From assembly GCA_036852015.1 (NCBI GenBank), contig JAANDG010000019.1, positions 310,001 to 374,000 on the forward strand: 64,000 nucleotides of DNA, given 5' to 3'. Of the stretch, positions 23,401 through 36,600 are shown piece after piece. Numbering within the stretch: the stretch's first letter is position 1; each line of letters starts with the position of its first letter. A model generated the notes under the pieces. The model worked only from the letters and a program-made list of their open reading frames with translations, had not been told where the DNA came from and ran no database searches. The DNA is from Pelodera strongyloides. Lineage: Eukaryota > Nematoda > Chromadorea > Rhabditida > Rhabditidae. The position numbers and the translations under genes are program-made.

Positions 23401-26400
23401 TTAACGATATTCTCTTATAAAGAACAAAGAAGTAAAGATAACGATTCCAATAGATACGGATACGGTAGGTCTCCTCCTTCTCCCCCGACTTCTTACCCTA
23501 AAGCAGCAAAAAAATCACGTCAACAACTCCCTTCTTAACCTCACCTGAAGTGTCATCTCATGTAATAATGGTGAGATCGGATCCATAGCTCTGTCCAATA
23601 TCAAAAGTTGACTTCCCGTGCGATTCATTCCCAAGGACGAGTCCTCGGCCTTGAAAGCAGCAAGTCGTCTCTCCACAAGGCAAGCCAATTCCATATTCGG
23701 ATCGTGAGAGGCACGGTACCTGGTTGAACACAATATTCACCCGCCGATGATCGATAACAATAGAAGCTGGACCTTTAGTAAATCACACTTTCGGCAGACC
23801 GATACTATTGTAAGGAGGTGGTTACATCCATGGTACGGTTGTAGAAAAATCGAATGATCTTCGGTAAGTTAGGGTTACATTATAATAATAATTTATTACA
23901 CCACAAAGGTGCGCACAAACATACATAATTCAGACAATAAATACAGGTAAGACAGCGACACACCGGCACTATAATGGAACTAATACACTTCGCTAAGGTT
24001 GTACAAGTGGTAAGGTTACGGTAAGACAGCAGAAAAAAGGCATGCCCCCTTCTTACAACCAAAGAATTACCTTATCGATGGGAACTCTCCTAATGCTGCG
24101 CACAAACTGGCAATCTTAGTGGCCATCATCTCCAGATTCTCTCTTTGTGCCGTGTGGGCAACATTGTCAAAGTGCATTCGGAATGCCAGCGGGGAAGTTA
24201 TAGTGAACACCTAAATATCAATCTTTGAAAAAAAATTAAAGGGAGGAGGCCCACGATAAAAAAGTTTTCCTCATTTTACTTGCACAGAATATCCGGACTT
24301 TCAGAAATGTTACTGTGAAAACCGCATTCCTTTGCACATATAACTCACAGAGTTATTCCCCGGCAAACCGTTCGTCCAGGTACCGTATTCAGCAACGTCA
24401 AAATACGTCTTTACGGTTTATTCCGTTCATTAGCATTCTTTCTCTACATAATAATTGTTAAACGAATGAAGAACATTCCTACGATTATAAAAAAGCGTTT
24501 CCAATACTGTAATGCCCTACACAGGAAAACGGAAACACGAAAAAAACACGGGTTTTGTGAAAAAACACAACGAAAAACCCGAACATGCTCCAAAAAAACA
24601 CCGATCACTGATGATCCGTGTTTTTTTCGACCAAGTTCCGTGCTTATTTGGTGTCTGCACCAAAAAAACACGGGTTTTTACTAAAATCTGAAAAATAATA
24701 CATAAGAAAATCGTCGATTATGTTCGAAAAAAACACGGATCATGAGCGGGTTTTTCGATGATCATGTTCCGTGCTTTTTTTGGTGTTTTCCATTTCCTAT
24801 GTAAAGGCGCAAAAAATGATTCTGACTACAGTACCTGGCCGAACTGTTTGCCCGGAAATAACTCTTTGAGTTCTAGGTGCAAAGAAATGCGGTTTTTGCA
24901 GTAATATTTCTAAAATTCCGGACATTCTGTGCAAGTTAATTGAGGAAAACTTTTTTCTCGTCGGCCTGTCCCTCATGACAAGTCAGCACAACAATGAACA
25001 ATTGCCACAAGAATTGTTTTCGACAATTAGATCGAATGATTTCAGGGAGTCCATTTCAATGAGAGTTTTTTGTCTATCTCACTTATGTAGTAACCTCAAA
25101 GTTCTACTACACAGGAAAATTAAAACCCCGATATCGCCCCGATTATTTTCCAAAAAAAAAACTATTTCGACGTGATCACGCCCCGATTAGTTGAGCGACT
25201 TGATCAGGGCGAAATCGGGTTTTTTCGTTTCCCAAGTTACACAGAAACTAAATATGCGATTGGCATACCTGAGATTCGAGTGCCTTAAACGCAACATTTA
25301 GCTCCTTCAACGTCTTGATATACTTTGCAGAAGGGCTAACGGCGAGCTGGGAGAAGAGTGTATCTGGACACGGTTCGGTGAAGAAAACATGAGCACTTTT
25401 ATACATTGGCGACGAGTAAAAGTCCTCCATCAAACAAGACAACTGGAAGAGACTTACAATTACAGATCTTATCATAATAACTATCATAACCTAACCATTT
25501 ACGTAAGATTACATACATCATAACATACACTCAATAATTGCAACGTTTACTTTTATATAACTCTACCAAAACCCAAAGGTGGCAGTTCGACAGTAGCCAC
25601 GCGACTTTCACGCAATTAAGTAACACACCTATCCTAACTACCGCATACTTACTAAAGCTTACAAAAAGCAGCAAACATTGCCTAGTAAACGGTGCGCAAG
25701 TAAACAGTGTTAGTTCTCGCATATGAAGATTAACCGGCTTTCCCATTGATAAAGAAATTCCCAGTGATAATAAGCATTAAACACTAAACACCTACTGATT
25801 GTCGCGAAGGAGTGAGGAAATAGATCGCTTCCAGACTTGGCACACATTGACGTCTTTTGGATATTTGCTGTAAGATAAGTAGATACGACCTTGTTATTCT
25901 TACTAAAGTGTAATAAGTGTTCAAAATCAATATCAACTGAAACATCAAGACTTCAACTATCATTCGGCACTATTTGATTTTATTGTACTATATAAATTGT
26001 ATATACCGTTAAAACGTGCGCGAATGTGAGCAATAAATGTTATGTTATATCATGTTACTACGGCACACAACAAAGAGGACACAATTTCATGATACTGTAC
26101 TTTACGGGAACCTATGATTTCGATTATGAAGAACCAGGCTATCACGTATCACCTCAATCAGTGTTATGCCACGCGTTGTCAGATCGGTCATCGAACAGCA
26201 TGACGACAAGATTTGCACGGAAGTCGCGTCCACGATGAACACCTGCAGAGAAGTGGACAGTTACATAACCCCACCCATAGCAGCAACTTGGTGTGAGGCG
26301 GTAGACGGTACCGTACTTGTTAGATGTTACCGTACTGCAAAAGTGCAAATTAATTACTACAGCTTCTATAATTACGCATAATTAGGACAACATTTAGATT

Positions 26401-26600
26401 CAAAACGGGCAAGGCCGTAAATGACTCCTAATAATGTAAATTAGTGTTGGTCCCAATTCGAAAGCTTGAATATTAACTAACGGTTAATAAAATATTGAAT
26501 ATAAAAAAACACATCCCACCTTCCAAGTATTCTTCTTCCCAAACAGCGGCTTCAGTACATCAGTTAATATAATATGGTGAGCGATCTCTTTTAGAGACAT
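20419..26600 (-). CDS. unc-18: Munc18/UNC-18 (STXBP-type) syntaxin-binding protein, complete
   Basis: Exons, in transcript order: 26520-26600, 26153-26242, 25796-25867, 25269-25442, 24071-24210, 23545-23719, 23267-23338, 22764-22925, 22405-22574, 22042-22122, 21705-21834, 21323-21466, 20832-21003, 20419-20561. All join in phase to 601 residues, the normal family length. Sec1/Munc18 signatures in order: N-terminal [29 protein letters not shown] (residues about 95-110); [20 protein letters not shown] (about 235-255); [12 protein letters not shown]; the domain-3a part [13 protein letters not shown]; and the C-terminal [18 protein letters not shown] and [20 protein letters not shown]. These proteins clasp syntaxin and template SNARE assembly at the plasma membrane for regulated secretion. 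It resembles the neuronal/plasma-membrane group more than VPS33 or VPS45. The start lies 14 bases after a TTTTCAG acceptor; an upstream GTAAGT at about 26682 could mark a cis-spliced 5' UTR exon instead. Confidence 0.95.
24241..24972. mobile_element. 732-bp foldback element with about 150-bp inverted arms, in an unc-18 intron
   Basis: The left arm (24241 to about 24395) and the reverse complement of the right arm (about 24828-24972) align over their whole length. Shared blocks include AAAAAGTTTTCCTCA, ACTTGCACAGAAT, AAACCGCATT and GAGTTATT. The centre (about 24517-24802) is a second inverted repeat with ends TACACAGGAAAACGG and TACATAGGAAATGG. It carries many copies of AAAAAACACGG or its complement. 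No transposase frame is present. It is a non-autonomous DNA element or a nested pair, and fills most of the intron between exons 25269-25442 and 24071-24210. Confidence 0.8.
25107..25243. mobile_element. Small foldback element related to the centre of the 24.2-25.0 kb element
   Basis: AACCCCGATATCGCCCCGAT (25124-25143) pairs with the reverse complement of 25200-25220. The element is bounded by TACACAG on both sides in the same orientation (about 25108 and 25237), a possible target duplication. It opens TACACAGGAAAA like the inner repeat at 24517. It lies in the same unc-18 intron. Confidence 0.6.
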
Positions 26601-28425
26601 CCAATTCGGAATTACTGAAAAGTATACTGCAATAAATGTATAATGTAATAACTGAAACAACAGAGACCGTCCGAGACTTACAATTAGCTGAGCGGCCCGA
26701 GCTGAGGGTGCTCAACGCGAAAAAGAAATGGGAGCAAATCCCCGGCATTCTGAATTCTAAACCTTCCCAACTAGGTGAAACCAAGATTACCATATGAATG
26801 AGAGAGTCTCTTAGTTCAGTGTTATCACCAAGGCTCTTATAATTTGACACATTTTTTTCTCGGCGCAACACAGGTAACGTCATAGTCATAGTTCACCGAA
26901 GACACGTAACTAACAAGCAGCCTCAGCTTCACACGAATAGAAAGCCAAGCACAAACTTCAGACCAATAATATACAGTACTCCAACTGCATTTAATCAAAA
27001 ACCATTCCTCTCAGACAAATGTTTATACATATTAATAAGTGAACATTTCGAGCAAAAAAAAAACACAAATATCAAGGAAGCACCCATTAATTATAAGTTA
27101 AGGATCAACGTGCGCAGCGCTCCTTTGGCCCCTTCGTTTGGCGCTTATTCGGCGCAGAATTCGGGCGGCAGGAGGAGCTCGCACACTCGGTTTGCTCAGC
27201 GTAAGTTTAAAACTTCACACAAAAAGGGAGCGCTACCGCAATGCTAAGTGTAAGCACAAATAATAACTCAGAGAAAATCAAAAACAATTTAGTACATAAC
27301 TATAATAATACTTTTACACCGGTAATCAATTTCCTAATAAGAGAACGAGTAAGCATTCTTGCACATATTGTAGAAGCGAGTAATACATAATTTACGATCA
27401 ATAATTTCAGAAATACGCACACTAGAATCCAAGTAAGGGGAATATTCTTGAAGGAAACTCATAATCTATAAGCAAATGTAAACTCACTGCAAATCTATTC
27501 AGTCTATACTTCCAACGAATAATTCCAAAACATTTCACATTCCTAACTATATGAGAGAGAGAGAAAATGAAGAATTATGGCGTTTTCAAATAATGTATTA
27601 TTAAGAAAATAATAATAAGAAAACGAAAAAAAATCACAATAATGATCGCATTCCGTGAGTTATTGCGTTATTTAAGTTAAGTACATTAAGTAGTTCATAA
27701 ATTTAAGATTACATGGGTAACTGGAACAAACTCCATACTAAAACGCAATATAATACAAACAGGAAAAGGAACGGTCTACATAAATTAAATATTGGTAAAA
27801 AAACTCAAATAAAGGCAACAAACCACAAAAAAACGTTTGAAATCAAGCACCCAAATCTTCACTAGGAAGGCAATAAACAAAAATGATCGGATACCCTCGG
27901 GTGAGAGGTTAATTACCAAAGGGACAAACAATTAGAAGTGGACGGACAATTACATGGAACGCCCTAAATATGAAATACGGCACTCTTATTGTAAGTTAGA
28001 GAATTTTCAAAAACTGGAAAACAAGAAAAAGCAGTCGAAAACTAAAATCAACACCGTAAATACACCTCGATTCTCTACGTCCGTATTCATCATAGGAGAT
28101 AATTATCAACTAATGTACCTATGGTAGTTGGAGCTATGAGCCATGGCCAAACATAGCCAAACATAGCCACATATAAAGCAGAAGAGAAACAAAAACAGAA
28201 CATTAGATGGCAATGGACAAGCATAGAAACTTTGAGGGTGCGCGGCGGCACAAAAAAAAAGTGCGCGAAAAAATGACGCGCAGATTTGATAGCGCCACGC
28301 GCCACCGCTCACCGCCCAAATTTTCTTTTCTTTTTCAGTAGAAGCCAGCAATTACCTAACAGCTACTCAAAAATAATTATGGAATCAACGCCTACGCGCC
28401 TAGACGTAGATCTATCCTCCTTCGC

Positions 28426-30628
28426 TCACAATTGTAAGCCCTTTTTCAAAAGAAGGTCCAGAATCTGTAGCGGGCGGTTCAGCTGAACCTCGATCCAACA
28501 CGGAGTATCCTGAAAGTACAGGCATTTATAGGAAGCATATAAAATTGCAAATTTCACATTCCACAATACTGTAGAGATGTGCACGGGCTTTCTATTTTCT
28601 CTTCATCATATTGCTTGATGGACACCTCGGTGTTATTTAAGAAATAAATAAATAAAATAAAAAATCTTTCTTATTGTCAACAACTAAAATTCGCGTCAAA
28701 AACAATATTATATTATTAGCAAAAATCATCGGTTTCCTTCCACGATGACCTTTCTACACACGTTGAAAGACGACAGGGCCCAATTTACATAAATGAGCCC
28801 TAATTAGCATAATTAGCATATGACTACCTTGATCGTTTTCCTGTTATATCCTAGTCCCCATCCTTTGACAAAGGCGATTCCCACAGAACAGAACTGCCTC
28901 TGCATCTCGTCCACTCCACTCCCAGCCAACACGTCGGACAGATTCGCGCGCAACTAAAACAATTTACAGGATTACTGTACACAGTCATCAATGCTCACCA
29001 CTTACAAAATGACATTACCAGTGGGTAATCCTACGCCAGAACGTCAGTAATCGTAACAATAATGGAAATTGTCAGTTGTCATCGTGCAAAATCGGAGACG
29101 GGGTTAATTACACCAAACATCGCCATGATAACTATCCTTTATTATGTTGTTCGTTCAATTGTATTTTCCACCCTCTGTGGTGTGCATTATTGCAATAAAT
29201 GTTTAATGTTTAATGTTTAATTATGAAGTTCTGTCGGAAGACGACTAAATAAATATATAAATAACACAGGTGGGACTAAAAAGTCGTTCACCTACCGGTA
29301 CAGCCGGATTCGGGTAGCCGACGCCTGCGACCGCCGCGGCTTGCACAGCCACAGCCTGGCGAGCTGATTCAGTCTGATCGTGCATCTGCTGGTAGGCCCA
29401 TCGAAGGTCGAAGATCTAAAAAGAAGTCAAATTATAAATATTAGGAAAAAAAACCCTTCCAATTTGGAAAGTAAATGGCGAGAGAGGGGGAATAGGAGAG
29501 ACGAAGAGAAATATACTACAAAAAGGTAGAGAGAGAGAGAGCAAATAAATAAAACCCAATACCTTAATTCCGCCCGCTCCCACATTGGAATTCTGATTGG
29601 TGAGGCGATGTACGACGGATCCACTGGGCTGACCACGAGCCAGGTCCAAGTATGGACTTCGTAGGAATACCTTAGTGTATATTATGTTTAAAGTATCTCT
29701 ATCGCTCTTTGTCATTCCTGTACAACTCTTTCTCCCCTTCTCTATTCCTCTCTCTCAACATAGAAAGTACAAAAGTCAGTAAGCTAGTACCGGTTTCAAT
29801 GAAAGCACTTGGATGAACATTTGCTCGTCTTCCCATCGCAACAAAACACCGTTACCAATATGCAATCTGAAAAGACATACTGATGAGGAAAAGGTTGAAG
29901 TGAGTGGGGCACGCGACCCTCATCCGTGGCGCTCACCCGTTGCTTCCCCACCTTCTAAGGGAAGGAAGTTAACGGCATGCGTTGCGCAAGTTCGCCAGAA
30001 GTGCGCCAAAAGTGCGCGAACAAATTACAAAGTAGTCAATCACGTATGAATCGAACACTCTGACTCACCTAGCCTTCTCACTCGCTTCAGTCCTGTGGAC
30101 ATTAGAAAGGGCGCCCAGGCACAATCTTCCCTCTCGCTCTCCCAACGGATCCATACCGCCGTCGACTACAACTTCAAGGCGTTCGGACGGTACCTATAAA
30201 GCAAAACTTTAGTTATACACCTATAAAACAGATCCTTGAAGGATACGGTCCTGTTCACACATTTCCTACATAGTAGCGACAGAACTGACATCAACTTGCT
30301 GGTGCTGGATGTAGCCATAGCACGCGCCCCACTAGCCTTCATTCCTGTTGCCCAAGAAGATATAAAGCTTACATATTTACACGAGGCTTACAAGCCTGAA
30401 TTCCTCGCTACCTCCCACTTTAAATATAAAAACACATACCTTAAAAGTCTCCCCAATTTGAGTGTCCAATTCATAACAACTAATTGATGCCCAGTGAGCG
30501 GGGAACGGCGACAGGTAGTTGGAAGGAATGCGTAGGCGGGACACATCAAAACCTAAAGCAGAAATGGTTGTTTGGTGAAATTACGAAAAAGCAAGTGTCA
30601 TCCTCCTTTTCTCCCCCCATTCTCTCTC

Positions 30629-30683
<55 letters not shown>

Positions 30684-33600
30684 GTCAGTTCTTTTAAAGA
30701 GAAATGCTAGCCTCTTTGGAAAATTTGCATATGATGAGCAAATCCTATGTATCCTATGCTAATTTTGTACGATCGTCCACGGCAATAGTACAAAATTAGC
30801 ATATGATACATAGGATTTGCTTATCATATGCAAATTTTCCAAATTGGCTAGCATTTCGCTTTAACAAAAATGACATCAGTCAATAACGTCCCTGGAGCAG
30901 GGACGAACCTTAATCCATTATCATCCCCTGCATGGGTCAAACAGTAAACACTCACCCGGCGAAGTAGACATTCCTAAGGGAGGCGAATAATTCGGGACAC
31001 AGCTGTAATGCGACGTGGTTGGATAACATCCCTGCCACTCATCCATTTGAGAAATGCCACACTTAACAACGTTAAATTATTTGTCTAATTTTAAGAGGCA
31101 ACTGAATTAATTGCTTGAAAACTACAGAAGTTACGTTCTCATCGCAACATTCTTGTCCAAACGAATATGCATAGGGTTTCCTATGAAAATGCACTAAACA
31201 CCATAAGATGGCGGCACAAGGCACAAATATGCATATAGATATCTACTACCGTACCTACTACCAGGTCACTGTCCTCACAACCCATCAAAAACGTGATGTT
31301 CCAGAGCGAATGTAAATGGTCACACCTCACACAATCATACTGTTCCGAATTCACTGGTGCTAGGGCGGTAAAAACGGTAATTGTCCAGAAAAAAGGAAAA
31401 TACCAACGAATGACAAATATGTTATTTCTATGCAATAAAAATAAGAACAATACAAAGAATATATATATATACAGAAGAGACCAACCTGCACATCCATGGG
31501 CTGACTTTCCGAATGATTGGACACTTGAGAACTGGAGGGATCCTGACTCCCTGAATAAGCAAACTTTCCGCTATTTGGCGATGGTCACAATAACAACACG
31601 GAAAAACCGCAGTAATTTCTTCTTTTTTTCGCCTTACAATACGTAAATAAAGTAATATAATTTAATGCATACAATCGCTAACCTGCATATAGTGCTCTCT
31701 GTTACAAGAGCTTAACCTTATAATTCTTCACGGATGAAAGAGCAATGGACAACCCCTTATGTATGTTAACTAATGCTCACCCATCATATGCTGCTGCTGT
31801 TGGCTACCGTACCCTTGTTGATGTCCTGTGAAGGGAGGGGGAATTTGTGTGGGATCGATACGCAGAGATGACATATCTGAAAATCAGACTGCGAGTTAAC
31901 AGGTTCTGGATACCTACAGCTTCGACGAAAGAGATCACCCGGCCCTCTGGGTGATACCGGCTGTGCGCTAGGATGCATAGGTTGTGGTTGTGTCGTTGTG
32001 GTGCATATCCACGTCATTCCGACATTACCTCAGTGGAGCTTTCAGAGATTGTAAGGTCCCAATCACCGATGAAAATGCTAGTGCTGAAATCACAATATAA
32101 TCACCGACCCATTGGTCCATACGTGCTGGCAACTATTCTCTCATAGTGATAAGGGTTGATGCAAATAAAGTCCTGGTTATCCGCCGAAATCGCACAACAC
32201 GGCAGTTTCTGGAGCTCTCCTTTGGTGACTTGCGGCCATCTCCAGATACGGGCATAAACCACATGGGGTACTCCCTGAAAATAGGAAATTTGATTTCTTT
32301 CTCTTTCTTTAGAGAACGCAGATGGCTGGGTGGGTGGTCTAGTGGTTAGGACGACTAACTCTTAAGCGTAAAGGAGTTTTAAGACGAGGTTCAACCCCCT
32401 CCAAAGTCGAAGTCCAGAATTTCTTCCCCTTCTCTCGCTCCCTCTCGCTCCCTCTCGCTCGTTCTCCCGATTCCTTTCCCACCTCACACTCTCCTTTCCT
32501 CGCTCACCTTTCTACCCGCAACCTGTAGTCGTCCATCAAGAGATCGTTGGATCGTCACACACTGGGATGGAGTCTTGCCGGCCGATGTCACCTACAGTAT
32601 ACATCATTGATTTCATTTCATTAATCATTTCTTTAATGTAATTTAAATTCTTTTTTTTTCTTTGTGGGGGGGGAATTATTTTCATTAATTAGAAAACAAC
32701 ATGGCCGTACGTTTGAGACTAAGAATCCAAATAAAAAAACGTACAGCAGTAATCAACGCATCCAATTCAATCCGCTTATCCTTCAACTTCTTCACCAGAC
32801 TTTCAATAGCTTTTCGCACGAATTCCGGATCTTCTCCACCCTGAAAACAAAGTAAATTATAAATAAATAAATCTTTTACGCTGCAGGAGCGTGCACCTTT
32901 ATTCAAGGGGTTTCAACTGTAACAGATCAGAATCACGATTGTATCTGAGACGAACGCGCTGCTATTGGACCACCCGGACCATTGGACCACAGTTATGTCA
33001 CTGGGCCTCGAATGAACTCAAGCGACGCGGCACTATGGCAGCTTGCCGGCATTCTCGATTAAACTAGTGATAAAGTTATCCAGATAAGGTTACTACCCAT
33101 CACCATGCCGTTGACAAGGCAACATTATACATTAAACCAATTACCAATGTTTTAGAGTAATTTAGCGCCCCAAATAACAATGACACTCTTTGCAATAAAA
33201 AAGCCATCTACAAGTAGGCGATCAAAATCCTTATCAACTAAAGTTTGCTCTTTATCCATTACCTGCTGATAACATTGCAAAACATGGCTAATCTGCGAGC
33301 AGGAATCCGATGCGGAGGCGTGGCTTGCCAACGTTCCGCCCCCTTGCGAAATGGGCGGGTGCGCGGGCAGGGCGGTACAAGCTCCAAGACTAACGGCACT
33401 TTTGCCACCATGGATAGGTCCCACCATTCCCATAGATGACGGCATTGGTGTGGTGAAGCACGGGTGCTGAAACTACGCACATTATCAGTGCTGAAAATTA
33501 CAGGAAACAAACTTGCACCACATGGTATAGTAATTTGTAGTAAACGGTTTACTTCAAATTTGTGAACTTCTAGGCAACTTTTGTGCATCATACATTAGCA

Positions 33601-36600
33601 TTAGAACTCTGACTTAAAGTCAAGGGAAACCAAGTTGCTTCTCCCCCTCTCTCTCTCTCTCTCTCTCTCTTCATATCACTTCCGTTCCTATCTTTCTCTC
33701 TCCCTCTCCCCCTCTCCCTCTATCTTCCCCTACGCTACTTAAATACTTACATGAAACTTCATCATCTGTGGCTGTGGCTGTGGTTGTGAAGCTGTCATAA
33801 ACGATTCACTTGAGCACATCATTCCGTAGGGCATAGACGAAAAATACTGCAAGAAAAAGTAATGTTAGGGGCCGGATGGCTCAATAGAAAGCGTTTTCAC
33901 CTTTAACGCACTCGACCCGAGTTCGAGACTGGGTCTGGACCGCTACAACTATGTGAATGCATGTAGCTCTGGTCTGAACTGCTAACCATGATTTTCGAGA
34001 GAGAAAAAAACATGTTTCGAGAAAACGAATCTCATCTCATCCAACAACAAATTCCGACGCGTATACATTAACATAACGCTGATATGAGAAAGGACACAAA
34101 AAATATACCAAAGCTAACTCACCCCCATTCCCATATGCATCTGCGGGGGCACGTGGGTGGCGGCCGGGTAGGGCATGTGATATGGTGAGACGTGGTGTGC
34201 GGGCAGGGGTTGCCCGCCCGGCACGTGCGACTCACTGCTCAACATCGGAGTGGGGAACAATTGTGGTTTCGACTCGCGCTCCGCCTTCACGCTTTTCAAC
34301 TCGGACAGCGATGTGTGCGGTTCTGAAAAGAAAAACGGAATTTAAAAAGTTCCCTTCTGTGCCGGAAATGCCGAGAGGGGCACATCACTTGCATACAACA
34401 AAAATACGTGCTATACCAATGCATACAACTAACAATGTTTCAAAGAGAATGGACTTGTAAGTATAAACATTAAGGTTATCATTAAAGTGTGAAGCAACTG
34501 CCAGTTTTTAGTCTACAGATAGCAAGACATGTACTAAACTTCAGCTACACATCACAATAACTAACAAATTCTAGTCTTGTATGTAATAACTTCAGGAAAG
34601 GGTGCAACAAAAGAATAACAATACTCTTCTAAATTCACTGCGAAAAACACATTGGTGTGTGTGGCGGGCTTCCTGTCGGTCCACACCGGTGCCTTTTTAA
34701 GTGGTCGCACTTATTGATATTAATGAGATTCGCCTAGTGGAGAAATGCGCGAAATTTCACACGACGACACTGACAAATGCGAGGTAGCGAGCGGAAGGTG
34801 CGAGCTAAGCGCATGCCTGGCATTCCTGCATTCCATACACGCGGGCAAGCCCACCCGCCTACATCCGCCTGCAGGCATACGGTAGCGTAAGAGGCGGGGT
34901 TAACATAAGTATTACAGTAGTAATACGGAAAGGAAATGAAAAGGAGTACAGGACAATCTGCCGATGTGTGCAGCTCAACTTTTAATACGTGATTCGAATA
35001 TCAGGTAAAGACCAATGGACATCGGGTATACAAATCGTAATGTCTCTCAATCGATCACTGATTATCACGTAAGCGGTGGTAATTGGTAATCAGAAAGTTT
35101 AGCAGAACTCAGCGCAGTTTACCATAGCGTTTCTCGACTTGTAGTAAGTCATTCTATTTTACCTCACTCAAAAAATGACTCACAGCTCTTCTTGGCAACA
35201 CTTCCGCCCATTCAATCACAATTAGTGATAAAAAGGCAGAGAGGCGGCGAGATCAAGCAGAAATGCGCGAGCCTAAGCTATTAATATGAGTCGAGCGAGC
35301 GAGTGAGGACACCGAGAGAAGAGGGGGGAAAACATGGGGAGAGAGAGAGGGAGACGGAGGGGAGAGAGAGAGGTAGGAGGAAAAGCCACAACAAAACAAC
35401 AACAATAATGTAGCTAATTTCAAATTTTTAATTTAACCAGCGGACTGCACGAATTTCAGCAGATCACGGTCAACGACGACGCTTAACTTATTGTGACAAG
35501 TTCCTTCCTTTAAATGAACGCATATGGTTTCGTCGTACGTCTTCTTGCTGCCATCGTTGACGAGGCTGTCAGGCAATACCCATGCCACGGATACGCAAAG
35601 TCACTAATTTGCCGTAACCATAATCGCCATAAAAGCTACCAATTTTACCAAGGACCTAGTTATCTCCCGGTCTCACCGACACTGGCATGTACACTGTCTG
35701 TAACAATCAAAATCACGCACCCTCCAGCAAAACATGTACGCTCACCTCACTACTCTAACTCTGATGAAATCCAGCCGAGATACCGTTCATGCTCATTCCT
35801 CACTGACACGGACCGCAACGCGTCTTAAGCAATTAATAAGCATTAGTCTGAGTACTGTATAATATAAAGGAGCGGCGGCAGATCAAAGGGATGTTCGGGG
35901 TGTAGAAACATTAATCTCTCTGTAAGCAAGAGCGACAAGTGGAAAAACAGGGAGCAGAACATAGTTTTTGACAAGTCTGCGCAGCAGTGAGCGCGCAGAG
36001 AGCGCCACGCGAAGAGACTGCGCACTCAAGGAGGTAGTAGACGAGGTGCACGACGAAATATCACAGGTTCCACGATAGTCACGAGAAAGAGAGCGATGAA
36101 AAGAGATAGAGCGTTACGCTTGTGGAAATGGGCCGGTGAGAATTTACGAGGAGCCGCGAGCCGTTTAGAATGAGTATCATCAGCACCTGCACGTAATCCG
36201 TGGAATATCATACGACATACGATAGTTAGAAAATAGCTGGATAGCTCTTCCGGTGGTGGTACGCACGGCACGCAGTTGCAGTCTACAAATGGCAGCCTGG
36301 CCGTCGAGATAAAGGAGGTAAGTCGACATATGTTACCGCAACGGTGCAGTATGCGTAGGTAAGTCTAAGCTTAAATCAAACTATCTAACTACTACATTAC
36401 AATAACTAACAATCAGCGCGAATACATATAATTAATCCGACTTATTTTACAGTACCATACGTCAGCCCAACTAAGACTTAAGCTTAACCACTCCAGTACA
36501 AGTAACTAACAATGAGCGTGTAAGTTCACAGGAGAACATTGTAAATGGGGAACTTTAATACATTACCCGCGGAGTTCCAATCAAAACGACAATATCTTCT

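Noticed and set aside
24444..24684. Open frames on both strands at about 24.5 kb
   Set aside because: They fall entirely inside the foldback element in the unc-18 intron and come from repeated CCGTGTTTTTT-type motifs.
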